NCBI RefSeq assembly: GCF_000011385.1
Contig: NC_005125.1
Location: forward strand, 3,286,001 to 3,350,000
DNA: 64,000 nt
Reading direction: 5' to 3'
Source of the DNA: Gloeobacter violaceus PCC 7421
GTDB taxonomy: Bacteria > Cyanobacteriota > Cyanobacteriia > Gloeobacterales > Gloeobacteraceae
Part shown: positions 17,299-25,726 of the stretch, piece by piece
How the letters are laid out: every line of letters starts with the position of its first letter
How positions within the stretch are numbered: position 1 is the stretch's first letter
Made by a program: the position numbers and the translations under genes
The notes under the pieces: model-generated
Seen by the model: only the letters and a program-made list of their open reading frames with translations
The model's database searches: none
What the model was told of the DNA's origin: nothing

Positions 17299-18632
17299 GG
17301 CGTCGCCACCGGCGTCTGGTTCTCGGCGGCCACCGGCTGGCGCTCGGCAGGGAAAGGTTTGCCGGCCGCCGCCACCACCTGCTCGACGGGCATCCCGGCG
17401 ATTTGCTGGCCGAGCACATCGACGGCGCGGGCGTACTGCGGGTCGGCGAGGGTGGCCACCTGGTCGGCCTTGAGGTTCTTGGCCATCTCTTTGGTGAGCT
17501 CGACTTTGATGTCCGGGTCGATGCCTTTTTTGTTGATGTCCCGGCCGGAGGGTGTCTGGTAGTGGGCGATGGTCACCGCCACCCCCGAACCGTCCGAGAG
17601 CGAATGCACCGACTGCACCAACCCCTTGCCGTAGGTGCGCGTGCCCACCAGCACCGCCCGGTGATGGTCCTGCAGCGCGCCGCCCAAAATTTCACTGGCC
17701 GAGGCGGAAGCACCGTCCACCAGTACCACCAAGGGTTTGCTGGTCATGGCGGGGCGGCTCACGGTGATGCTCTCGCGCTGGCCGTCGCGATCCACCGTCG
17801 AGACGATCGTGCCCTCGGAGAGCCACAGCCGGGCGATGTCGGCGCTGGCGTAGAGAAGCCCGCCGGGGTTGCTGCGCAGATCGAGGATGAAGCCGTCGGC
17901 CTGCTCGCGGGTGAGTTTCGCCACGGCGTTGCCCATATCCTTGGCGGCGTAGGCGTTGAACTGCGACAGACGAATATAACCGACGCGCCGGTCGCCCTCG
18001 GTGCGCAGCGAATATTTGACGGGTTTGAGTTCGATGCGGGTGCGCACCAGCGACAGGGTGAGCGGTTTGCCTTCGCGGCGAAATTTGAGCGCGACGCTGG
18101 TGCCCGCCTGGCCGCGAATAAAATTGACCGCCTGATCGATATCCATGCCCTTGGTGGAACGGCCGTCGATCGAAAGGAGCACGTCTTTGGGTTTGACCCC
18201 GGCAGTAAACGCAGGCGTGTCCTCGATGGGTGAGACTACTGTCAGTTCGTGGGTCTTCTCATCGAGGCCCAGCTGGATACCCACCCCCTGGTAGTCGCCG
18301 CTGGTCTCGACTTTCATGCTCTCGTACTGCTTGGGGTCCATAAAGCGCGTGTACGGATCGCCCAGGCCCTTAAGCATCTCGCGCGTGCTCTTGTAAGCGT
18401 CCTCGCGGCTTTTATAGTCTTTGGCCAGGTACTTGCGGCGGGTCTCCTGCCAGTTCTGGTTGTTAAAGGTGGGATCGACGTACTCGCGGTTGACCACCTG
18501 CCAGACTTCGTCGATGATCTCCTTCGGCGCGTCTTTAAAGTTGGCCCAACTGGGCATATTAAACGCGCTCAACAAACTCAGAACGGTCGCGCAGGCAAGG
18601 CCGACCGGCAGCAAAAACTTAGGCGTCTTCAT
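17295..18632 (-). CDS. Carboxyl-terminal processing protease (S41, Ctp family)
   Basis: A 445-residue exported S41 peptidase. It has an N-terminal signal/anchor (LLPVGLACATVLSLLSAF), a PDZ domain (~95-190, GVGIQLGLDEKTHELTVVSPI) and a catalytic domain with LRSNPGGLLYASADIARLWL. The nucleophile Ser is in DGASASASEILGGAL and the general base Lys in GTRTYGKGLVQ. In cyanobacteria and plastids CtpA trims the C-terminal extension of D1, and this window also encodes a D1 with that 16-residue extension. The paralogues CtpB and CtpC cannot be excluded. It is the first gene of a five-gene operon. Confidence 0.9.
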   Translation of the reverse strand: MKTPKFLLPVGLACATVLSLLSAFNMPSWANFKDAPKEIIDEVWQVVNREYVDPTFNNQNWQETRRKYLAKDYKSREDAYKSTREMLKGLGDPYTRFMDPKQYESMKVETSGDYQGVGIQLGLDEKTHELTVVSPIEDTPAFTAGVKPKDVLLSIDGRSTKGMDIDQAVNFIRGQAGTSVALKFRREGKPLTLSLVRTRIELKPVKYSLRTEGDRRVGYIRLSQFNAYAAKDMGNAVAKLTREQADGFILDLRSNPGGLLYASADIARLWLSEGTIVSTVDRDGQRESITVSRPAMTSKPLVVLVDGASASASEILGGALQDHHRAVLVGTRTYGKGLVQSVHSLSDGSGVAVTIAHYQTPSGRDINKKGIDPDIKVELTKEMAKNLKADQVATLADPQYARAVDVLGQQIAGMPVEQVVAAAGKPFPAERQPVAAENQTPVATP

Positions 18633-18728
18633 AGGTAGCTATTCTCGGCGGCAACGGCGGTGGAGGCGGTGCTTCAATTGGGTAGGGACACTTTAGCACG
18701 CACTACCGCCTGCACTGAACTGGACGCC

Positions 18729-18743
18729 CGCCAAATATTGGCG
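18729..18743. promoter_or_regulatory. Perfect 15-bp palindrome CGCCAAATATTGGCG
   Basis: The sequence is a perfect inverted repeat (CGCCAA-ATA-TTGGCG), extended outward by imperfect GACGCC/GGCGTC pairing. It sits 97 bp upstream of the ctp start, in the only sizeable gap before the operon. No U-run follows on either strand, so a terminator is unlikely. It looks like an operator for a dimeric regulator of the ctp-argF-dgc operon; the regulator is unknown. Confidence 0.4.
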
Positions 18744-18829
18744 TCTTCGTCCGGCCTTGTCCTCTACCTTTGGCAGGGTTTTAGGGAGGTGCCAACCGCT
18801 GTTTCACTCGGCAGCAGCCTTGAACCAGC

Positions 18830-19189
18830 CTAACCAGCCGCCTGTGGCAGCCGTTGCCCAGCAAGGTCATGGTGCCAGTTGCGGTTGAGTTGTGGATCCG
18901 GTGACCAGGAACCGAGGGAGACAGGCAAGTCAATCTCCTCGCCCGTCGCCACTTGCCCCACAATCTGAGCGATTGCCCTTGAGATGTTCGGTCCTGTCAG
19001 GAAGGTTCGCTCGAAGACGTGTTCGCCGTGGATGAGCTGCAGATCGTGTCCGCCCACAGGCACTGTCTTGACGGTGAAGCGGAATTGGAAAATATCCATG
19101 CCAATCTTAAGGAAGAGAAGGAATGCTCCCGGCGTATCTGTGGGCCGGATGTCAAGCAGCTGTACGTTCAGCAATGGCACGGTTTTCAC
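18830..19189 (-). CDS. Unknown 119-residue protein, possible immunity partner
   Basis: The GTG at 19189 overlaps the TGA that would end the unbroken upstream peptidase gene (GTGA), so the two formed an operon with coupled translation. The protein begins with V/MKTVPLLNVQLLDIRPTD and has beta-rich segments (GAFLLFLKIGMDIFQFRF) with no signal peptide. No family is recognised. A short protein coupled to a papain-like peptidase that lacks a signal sequence resembles the immunity partner of a polymorphic-toxin cassette, but this is inference. An in-frame ATG ten codons upstream is an alternative start. Confidence 0.6.
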   Translation of the reverse strand: MKTVPLLNVQLLDIRPTDTPGAFLLFLKIGMDIFQFRFTVKTVPVGGHDLQLIHGEHVFERTFLTGPNISRAIAQIVGQVATGEEIDLPVSLGSWSPDPQLNRNWHHDLAGQRLPQAAG

Positions 19190-19715
19190 CTCTGGAAAAG
19201 GGCTCCCCGACTCCAACATTCTAGGAAGTCTTGCCAGGTCATGGCATAGGTGGTTCCGGGTGGCCAGGGGTCACGGATTGCCAAGCGCTCCTCTGTCAGT
19301 CCGTCAATAACTACTAGTCAATAACTACTAAATGACTGATGCGTTGGCCTGGTTGCCACAGCAATGCGGCCCAGGAGCCAGCGGCACTCAGCGTTTGTAA
19401 TAGTTGCTGGTCAGTAGCACCGGGTAGGCGGACGACACCACCGACGAACCACTTCCCCAACGAAGGGAGAACGAGCTGGTTGACAGCCATTGCCAGATCA
19501 ACCAAAGCAACCGGTACACCGCAAACGGTGGCGATGGCGGCCTGGTCAATGTTCAAAAAGCCACGATCGCGCAAGAGCATCGTGGCACAAGCTGGTCCAC
19601 AGTGCAGGGCGTCTGCCTGGCAAACAACAGACGGATTGGGCCGCTCGTTCTGGCGCGGCCAATCTCCCCCGGCCCCACCGATGGGCAATTCTGTATCCAC
19701 CCGCTCCGGCTCCAC
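19186..19715 (-). pseudogene. Papain-like (C39-type) cysteine peptidase or toxin, frameshifted
   Basis: The first part, from a GTG at 19715, reads QADALHCGPACATMLLRDRG, with the CGPAC nucleophile motif of C39/papain-like folds. It then reaches the histidine strand ISHLVVID and stops at TAG 19316-19314. Removing one copy of a 14-bp tandem repeat (19303-19330) restores the frame: the protein would go on GLTEERLAIRDPWPPG and end at 19186. The restored part holds the third catalytic residue (Asp of RDPW). The break therefore falls between His and Asp and should abolish activity. The N-terminus lacks a signal peptide, and a polymorphic-toxin warhead or a peptide-processing peptidase are both possible. 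Confidence 0.75.
19303..19330. repeat. 14-bp perfect tandem duplication inside the peptidase gene
   Basis: GTCAATAACTACTA occurs twice head to tail at 19303-19316 and 19317-19330. Because 14 is not a multiple of three, it shifts the minus-strand reading frame and creates an immediate stop. With one copy the peptidase frame continues for 38 codons to a stop that overlaps the next gene's start. This points to a recent slippage-type duplication. Confidence 0.9.
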
Positions 19716-19740
19716 GCCTCGTGCTTTTCAAGCATTACAC

Positions 19741-21810
19741 CTAAAAGCTGGTCTGCAGTCCGACGCGGTAGGTCAGACCGGGCGAGTAGAACGTGTTGAC
19801 CCGCTCGTACTGCACATCCGCCAGGTTGGCCAGGTAGACCGTCAGCGCCAAAGCCCGGTTGATCGGGATGGCGGCGCGCAGGTCGATCGTGGCGAAGGGG
19901 GTGGTGTAGGAGGTGAGCGCATTGGTGCGCGCCGCACCGCTGTTGTAGTTGACGAACACGTTCACCTGCAGGCCCTGGTTGTCGTAGCCCACGCCCACCT
20001 GCCCCACCGACTCGGGCAAAAAACGCAACAGGCCCAGGGAGCGGCCCTCCTCGATTTTGATCTTGGTGTAGGTGTAGCTCAGATAGCTCGACCACTGCGG
20101 ATCGATCTGCCATTTGATCCCCGCCTCGACGCCGTTGGTGCCGACCGCGCCGATGTTGGTGCGCTGGGTGAGGGTCGGGTCGGCCGGCAGCGGTCCGTTG
20201 CCGATGCGATCCTGGATAAGGCTGCCGAAGTAGGTGACCTCGCCCCGGAGATTGTCGGCGAAGCGCAGGTCAAAACCGGCGTTGTAGACCGAGCCGCGCT
20301 CCGGCTTCAAGTCGGGATTGGGCAAAAATCCTTCCGCCGCGTCGGGCAAGAACAAAAAGTCCGGTCCGGGGTTGCGCTGCACCGAAGCGTAGCTGGCGCG
20401 CAGGGCTACCTCCGGGATAATCTGCCAGCGCAACCCGGCGCTCGGGTTGAGGTAGCTGCCGAACTTGCTGTCAAAGGTCTGGCGCAGGCCCAGATCCAGC
20501 TGCAACCCTTCCACGATCTGCCAGGTATCGAGGGCGAAGATGCCGGTGTTGGTGATCGCCGTGTCGGTGGTGCCGCCCAGCCCAAAAAAGATCGGGTCGG
20601 GGCTGGTGTTGTTCTGGGTGCTGAGCAGCGTGTTGTGCCTGGTGTCCACCCCCCAGCGCAGCGTGTTGCCCGGGCTGGTGCGCCAGGTGTGGTCGATGCG
20701 GGCCTGGTAGAACTTGGAGGCCAGTTGCACGGCCTTGAAGTAGTCGGTCTGGACCGGGCCGTAGGTGCTGAAAAAATCGTCAACGTAGCCCAGGGTGGTG
20801 ACCAGCACCGAGTCGTTGCCCTCCCCAAGCAGTGTCCGCCAGGTGAGGCCGACATTGAGACCGTCGCGATCGAGCCGGTCTTTGGAGTTGCCGATAATCA
20901 GGCCCTTGCGGCTCAGGTTCTTGAATAAATCAAACGTCAGGTTGTTGCGCCGATCAAAGGTATAGGTGGCACTGCCCTGGTAGCTCGCGGTGTACATGTC
21001 GGCGTTCATCAGCCGCCCATCCTCTCCCCGGTTGGTGGAACCCACCGGCACCGGAAAGTTGTTGGTGGCCCCGTAGCTCTGATAGCCGAAGTTGTATTTG
21101 AGCCGTTCGCTGGTACCGCCGTAGGAGGTGCGGTAGATCGATTCGCCGTAGGAGCCGTACTCGGCGCTGCCGGAAAACGTCGGGACTGCCGGTCCCTCCT
21201 CGGTGATGATGTTGATGACGCCGCCGATCACATCCGAACCGTAGAGGGTTGTGCCGGCACCGGGACCGAGCAGCTCGATGCGCTTGATCCCTTCCACCGG
21301 GATGCTGTTGTAGTCGGTGGCGCCGTGGTTGGAGTTGAGGCCGGTTTTGATCTGGCGGCCGTTGATGAGCAGCGCCGACTGGTTGACCGTCGCCCCCCGG
21401 TAGTACGAGCCGTTGTGAAAATCCGCACCGCGCCCGGCGTCGTTAATGGCAAAACCCGGTACCCCCCGCAGCGCGTCCGCCAGATTCACCGCCGCCTTCT
21501 TTTGAATGTCCTCTCTGGTGATCGTGAACACCGGCGTCGATCGCCTGGGGGCGAGCCTTCCCTCCACCAGGGTTTCATCCAGAGTGGTTGCCCCGTCCGG
21601 ATCGGCGGCGTCCGGTTGGGGAGTCGAAGGCACCTGGGCGATTGGCCCTACAGTCGGAGCAGCAAGCAGATCGCGGGCTGCCTGGGAAGGTTTGGCAAGG
21701 CTGTCGCGGGTAGGAATGATCTGGGCGGACGCAAGCCCGCCGACAAGCTGAAAGCCCGCCAGCACAAACAATGCATATGTACCAATCTTTGTTCGAATGC
21801 GTACCGACAT
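19741..21810 (-). CDS. TonB-dependent outer-membrane receptor
   Basis: A 689-residue protein. A signal peptide (YALFVLAGFQLVGGLASA) is followed by a plug domain (~90-200: VFTITREDIQKKAAVNLADAL, LINGRQIKTG, GTTLYGSDVIGGVINIIT). A 22-strand-type barrel ends in the outer-membrane signature LTYRVGLQTSF with terminal Phe. The substrate is probably an iron chelate, cobalamin or another large nutrient imported with TonB energy. The start at MSVRIRTK is chosen because the signal peptide begins there; the frame is open to 22086 but without family similarity. It is divergent from an ABC exporter operon, with a Fur-like palindrome in the shared upstream region. Confidence 0.92.
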   Translation of the reverse strand: MSVRIRTKIGTYALFVLAGFQLVGGLASAQIIPTRDSLAKPSQAARDLLAAPTVGPIAQVPSTPQPDAADPDGATTLDETLVEGRLAPRRSTPVFTITREDIQKKAAVNLADALRGVPGFAINDAGRGADFHNGSYYRGATVNQSALLINGRQIKTGLNSNHGATDYNSIPVEGIKRIELLGPGAGTTLYGSDVIGGVINIITEEGPAVPTFSGSAEYGSYGESIYRTSYGGTSERLKYNFGYQSYGATNNFPVPVGSTNRGEDGRLMNADMYTASYQGSATYTFDRRNNLTFDLFKNLSRKGLIIGNSKDRLDRDGLNVGLTWRTLLGEGNDSVLVTTLGYVDDFFSTYGPVQTDYFKAVQLASKFYQARIDHTWRTSPGNTLRWGVDTRHNTLLSTQNNTSPDPIFFGLGGTTDTAITNTGIFALDTWQIVEGLQLDLGLRQTFDSKFGSYLNPSAGLRWQIIPEVALRASYASVQRNPGPDFLFLPDAAEGFLPNPDLKPERGSVYNAGFDLRFADNLRGEVTYFGSLIQDRIGNGPLPADPTLTQRTNIGAVGTNGVEAGIKWQIDPQWSSYLSYTYTKIKIEEGRSLGLLRFLPESVGQVGVGYDNQGLQVNVFVNYNSGAARTNALTSYTTPFATIDLRAAIPINRALALTVYLANLADVQYERVNTFYSPGLTYRVGLQTSF

Positions 21811-21996
21811 AGAAATTAAAACTTTTCTAATGTGCCCACGGAGATTGTGCCCCTTCCCCCTACTTTGGGGATATACCCCCCCGGGGGACAGACTTTTTGC
21901 GCGCAGAGGCTTAGTCTTGTTGGGCCTGTGGCTTTTGCACAGCAGGACGTTTCTGAAAAGCTGGCCGCACCCGCCAAAACTATCCGGTTCTTTGAC

Positions 21997-22009
21997 AACG
22001 ATTCTCGTT
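21997..22009. promoter_or_regulatory. Fur-like palindrome between receptor and exporter genes
   Basis: AACGATTCTCGTT is a perfect 5-3-5 inverted repeat. Read on the minus strand with its flank, it gives GAGAATCGTTGTC, which resembles the GATAAT-GATTATC layout of Fur boxes. It lies 52 bp before the exporter ATG and 187 bp before the receptor ATG. Iron control is an inference. A GC palindrome (CCCCCGGGGG near 21886) is also present in this gap. Confidence 0.35.
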
Positions 22010-22060
22010 CTTGAGTAGATTGCAAGCAAATCACAGCAACCGTTGTCCAGGGGAGCCTCC

Positions 22061-22804
22061 ATGCTCGAAGCCGTCGACTTGACCAAGAACTACGGCACGG
22101 CCGTCCCGTCCCTCGATGGACTCAATCTGCGCATCGAGGCGGGCGAAGTCTTCTGTCTGCTCGGACCCAATGGTGCCGGCAAGACGACGACCATCAGTCT
22201 GTTTTTGGGCTTCATTGCGCCGAGCGCCGGCACGGCTCGAATCAAAAGTCTCGATGTGCAGCGCCACCCGCTGGAGACCAAGCGCTTTGTGGCCTACATT
22301 CCCGAGCAGGTGATGCTCTACCGCAACCTGAGCGGTCTGGAAAATCTCGAATATTTCAGTGCTCTGGCAGGTCAGGATCGCTATACGCGCCCGGAGCTGC
22401 TGGCTTTTTTCGAGCAAGTCGGGTTACCGGCGGAGTCGGCCGGGCGGCGGGTAGGCACCTACTCAAAGGGCATGCGCCAAAAAGTCGGTATCGCCATCGC
22501 CATCGCCAAAAAGGCTGAAGCGCTCCTGTTGGACGAGCCGACCTCGGGTCTCGATCCAAAGGCGAGCAACGAGTTTTCGGAGTTGCTGGGGCGACTGAGC
22601 CGGCAGGGGGTGGCGGTGCTGATGGCCACCCACGACCTGTTTCGGGCCAAAGAAGCGGGGACGCGCGTCGGAATTATGAATGCCGGTCGGCTGGTGACGA
22701 CCGCCCGTACCGAAGATCTCAGCTACGAGCAACTGGAGCGGCTGTATCTGGAGAGCATGGTGGGCGCCTCGGCAGGTGGCGGGGTGCGGGAGGTGCGGCG
22801 GTGA
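22061..22804 (+). CDS. ABC-2 type transporter, ATP-binding subunit
   Basis: A 247-residue ATPase with Walker A GPNGAGKTTT, signature YSKGMRQKVGIA and Walker B ALLLDEPTSGLD, followed by the H-loop ATHD. The layout is that of the exporter-type (CcmA/NosF-like) ATPases. The ATG at 22061 follows CAGGGGAG. Its stop overlaps the GTG of the next gene (GTGA), so it is coupled to two permease genes. It presumably powers export or membrane-protein assembly by the two following subunits. Confidence 0.9.
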   Translation: MLEAVDLTKNYGTAVPSLDGLNLRIEAGEVFCLLGPNGAGKTTTISLFLGFIAPSAGTARIKSLDVQRHPLETKRFVAYIPEQVMLYRNLSGLENLEYFSALAGQDRYTRPELLAFFEQVGLPAESAGRRVGTYSKGMRQKVGIAIAIAKKAEALLLDEPTSGLDPKASNEFSELLGRLSRQGVAVLMATHDLFRAKEAGTRVGIMNAGRLVTTARTEDLSYEQLERLYLESMVGASAGGGVREVRR

Positions 22805-24216
22805 TCTGGCGCATTGCCCGCAAAGAGTACCTGGAGATGGTGCGCGACGGACGCTTCCGGGCCGGGGCGACCGTTGTATTGGGGCTGCTCGTGGTCTCGC
22901 TGCTAATGGGTTGGAAGCACTACAGCGACGTGAGCGCCCAGCACGCAGCCGCCCAGCGGGCCACCCGAACGCAGTGGCTCGCCCAGGAGCCTAAAAATCC
23001 CCACTCCGCCGCCCACTACGGGGTCTACGCCTTCAAGCCCAAATTGCCGCTGTCGTTTGTCGATCAGGGTGTGGACGACTATGTGGGAGTGGCAGTGTGG
23101 CTCGAAGCGCACAAACAAAACGATTTTCGCTACCGCCCTGCCCAGGATGCGACGGCGGTACAGCGCTTCGGCGAGTTGACCGCCGCCACGGTGTTGCAAC
23201 TGCTGCTGCCGCTGGTGATTATTCTGCTCGGGTTCGGGGCGTTTGCCGGTGAGCGCGAGCAGGGAACGTTGCGGCAACTGTTGAGCCTCGGGGTTCCCGC
23301 CCCGACGCTCGCCCTGGGCAAAGCCCTCGGCATGCTCGTGGCCCTCGGCCTGTTGCTGGTGCCCGCCACGATCCTGGGGGTCGGTGCCCTGGCCCTGGCC
23401 GCTGGGCCGGGGGGGCTCGCGGCCAGCCTGCCCCGCTTGGCGCTGTTGAGTGCCGCCTATCTGGGGTACTACTTGCTGTTTGTGGGGGTCTGCCTCGCGG
23501 TCTCCGCCTGGGCCAAATCGGCCAGGCTGGCGCTGGTGGCGCTTTTGGGCTTCTGGATCGTGCAGGGTCTGGTCGCTCCGCGCCTGGTCACCGACCTGGC
23601 CCGCGGGCTGTACCCGGTCCCTTCCGCCCTGACCTTCACCGAGACGGTCGCCACCGATATGGCGGGCGGCATCGACGGCCACAACAGCCAGGATGCCCGC
23701 CGCGCCGCCCTCGAAAAGCGCGTGCTCCAGCAGTACGCTGCCAGCCGGGTTGAAGATTTGCCCGTCAATTTTGCGGGTATCGCCCTGCAGGAGGGCGAAG
23801 AGTACGGCTACCGGGTCTACGACCGCCGCTTCGGTGAACTGTGGCGGCGCTTCGAAGAGCAGAACGCCGTGCACCAACTGGGCGGGTTCGTAGCGCCGCT
23901 ACTGGCGGTGCGCTCGCTCTCGATGGGATTGTCCGGCACCGACTTTGCCCAGCACCGCCACTTTGCCACCGCCGCCGAGCAGTATCGCCGAGGGCTCATC
24001 AAGACGATGAACGAAGCGATGACCCGCAACAAAGACGACGGCTACCGGGCTACGGCTGCAGACTACCGCTCGGTTTCCGACTTTCAGTACACCACCCCGC
24101 CCCTGGGCTGGGTGCTGGCCCAACAGAGCTTGAGCCTTTTGGGCCTGGGATTCTGGATCGTCCTGGCCGCCGCCGCGGCTGTTTTTGCTGCCGCCCGCCT
24201 GCGGGTGACCGGCTGA
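22801..24216 (+). CDS. ABC-2 type permease (DUF3526-like), subunit 1
   Basis: A 471-residue membrane protein. The first helix (ATVVLGLLVVSLLMGW) is followed by a large ~120-residue extracytoplasmic domain, then a block of about four to five helices (VLQLLLPLVIILLGFGAFAGEREQGTLRQLLSLGV). The phrase GEREQGTLRQLL is the coupling segment of ABC-2 permeases. A second soluble domain and a last C-terminal helix follow. It is coupled to the ATPase by a GTGA overlap and to the second permease by TGATG. The substrate is unknown. Confidence 0.85.
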   Translation: MIWRIARKEYLEMVRDGRFRAGATVVLGLLVVSLLMGWKHYSDVSAQHAAAQRATRTQWLAQEPKNPHSAAHYGVYAFKPKLPLSFVDQGVDDYVGVAVWLEAHKQNDFRYRPAQDATAVQRFGELTAATVLQLLLPLVIILLGFGAFAGEREQGTLRQLLSLGVPAPTLALGKALGMLVALGLLLVPATILGVGALALAAGPGGLAASLPRLALLSAAYLGYYLLFVGVCLAVSAWAKSARLALVALLGFWIVQGLVAPRLVTDLARGLYPVPSALTFTETVATDMAGGIDGHNSQDARRAALEKRVLQQYAASRVEDLPVNFAGIALQEGEEYGYRVYDRRFGELWRRFEEQNAVHQLGGFVAPLLAVRSLSMGLSGTDFAQHRHFATAAEQYRRGLIKTMNEAMTRNKDDGYRATAADYRSVSDFQYTTPPLGWVLAQQSLSLLGLGFWIVLAAAAAVFAAARLRVTG

Positions 24217-25661
24217 TGCTCGCTTCCATCCTCAAGCACGAATGGCGCAACCTGATGGCCGAGCGGGTCATCTGGGCAGTGGGGGGGCTATTTGCCCTAC
24301 TGGTGGCCTACGGCCTCATCAACGGCACCGGCTGGGTGCAATTTCAGCGGCAGACCCTGGCACAAGCCCAGCAGGAAGAAATCACCCGCCTGGACACGCT
24401 GCAATCGGCCATCGCCGACATCGAATCGGGCAAGGTTCGATTTACGGGCGACGCCTTCGCCGATCCGCGCCAGCCGCGCACCGTCGGCAACAACAAAGGC
24501 ACCCGCTACGCGACTTTGACGCCGGGACCGCTCGCCCCCCTCGCCGTCGGCCAGAGCGATCTCTACCCTTACTATTTCAAAGTCAGCACCCTCAACAAAC
24601 AGACATTCATCCAGAACAACGAACTGGAGAATCCTACCAATCTGCTGGCGGGCCGCTTTGATCTGGCCTTTGTGATTGTCTATCTCTTGCCGCTGTTCAT
24701 CCTGGCGCTGGGCTACAACCTGCTTTCCGGCGAGCGCGACGAGGGTACCCTGGCGATGCTGCTCTCCCAGCCGGTGGGCCTGCCGATGCTCGTGCTGGGC
24801 AAGGTGCTGGTGCGCGGCGGGATTGTGATTGCCCTCGCGGCGGTTCTATCGCTGGCGGGGGCCGTCCTGGGCGGCGCGGATCCAGCCGAGCCCGGCGTCC
24901 GGCTGCGTCTGGGGCTGTGGGTGCTCGTGGTCATCCTGTACGGCATGTTCTGGTTCGCCCTGGCCGTCGCCGTCAACGCTGCGGGGGGCCGCACCCCCAC
25001 CAACGCCGTCGTCCTGGTGGGGCTGTGGCTGCTGTTGGTCGTGATCGTCCCGGCGGTGGTCAATGTGGCGGTGAGCACTGCAAGCCCGGTACCTTCGCGC
25101 GTCGAACTCATCCAGGCCGTCCGCGAGGCCACCAATGCCGCCAACGCCCAGGGCAGCCGCCTGCTGGCGCGCTACTACGAAGATCACCCCGAACTGGCCC
25201 CCAAGGATAGCCGGGTCGATCCGGGCAGTTTTGCCCTGCGCAGTACTGCCGTGCGCGAAACGGTCGACAAGGCGATTGCTCCGGTTCTGGAGCGCTACGA
25301 CCGGCAGTTGCTTGCCCAGCAGGCCCTGGTGGAGCGCTACCGCTATCTTTCACCCGCCATCGTCGCCCAGGAAGTCTTCAACGACTTGGCCGGCACCGGC
25401 CTTGGCCGCTACCGCCACTTCCAAGCGCAAGTCGATCGCTACCACCGCACCTGGCAGGGGTACTTCGTGCCGCGCATCTTCCGGCAGCAGACCGTCACTG
25501 CCGCCGAGATCGGCCGCCTGCCGAAGTTTCGCTTCGAGGAAGAATTGACGGGCGATGTCGCAGGCCGCGTGCTGCCGGGACTGGTCGGGCTGGCCGCACC
25601 GCTGCTGGTCCTAGTGGGCCTTACCCTGCCGGGCTTGCGCCGCTACCCGGTTGCGGCTTGA
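24216..25661 (+). CDS. ABC-2 type permease, subunit 2
   Basis: A 481-residue paralogue of the preceding permease with the same plan: an N-terminal helix (WAVGGLFALLVAYGLI), a large soluble loop, then a helix block around FVIVYLLPLFILALGY and the coupling segment SGERDEGTLAMLLSQPVG. It ends with a final helix. The ATG overlaps the upstream stop, so the ATPase and both permeases form one unit, probably a heterodimeric exporter. Divergence from a TonB receptor gene suggests a shared role, for example metal or siderophore handling, but that is not shown by the sequence. Confidence 0.85.
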   Translation: MLASILKHEWRNLMAERVIWAVGGLFALLVAYGLINGTGWVQFQRQTLAQAQQEEITRLDTLQSAIADIESGKVRFTGDAFADPRQPRTVGNNKGTRYATLTPGPLAPLAVGQSDLYPYYFKVSTLNKQTFIQNNELENPTNLLAGRFDLAFVIVYLLPLFILALGYNLLSGERDEGTLAMLLSQPVGLPMLVLGKVLVRGGIVIALAAVLSLAGAVLGGADPAEPGVRLRLGLWVLVVILYGMFWFALAVAVNAAGGRTPTNAVVLVGLWLLLVVIVPAVVNVAVSTASPVPSRVELIQAVREATNAANAQGSRLLARYYEDHPELAPKDSRVDPGSFALRSTAVRETVDKAIAPVLERYDRQLLAQQALVERYRYLSPAIVAQEVFNDLAGTGLGRYRHFQAQVDRYHRTWQGYFVPRIFRQQTVTAAEIGRLPKFRFEEELTGDVAGRVLPGLVGLAAPLLVLVGLTLPGLRRYPVAA

Positions 25662-25726
25662 TGGCGCCTGGAGACAGCGGCCGGTCGGCAATCCCGCTGG
25701 ACGACCATTTAACACTGACCCCTGCT

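Noticed and set aside
19339-20928. A 529-codon plus-strand frame over the TonB receptor
   Set aside because: Antisense to the receptor barrel and the peptidase remnant; its composition is that of a shadow frame.
21811-22060. Possible cobalamin riboswitch before the TonB receptor
   Set aside because: The B12-box and the conserved GCCACTG element are not found; only a GC hairpin and a Fur-like palindrome are seen.
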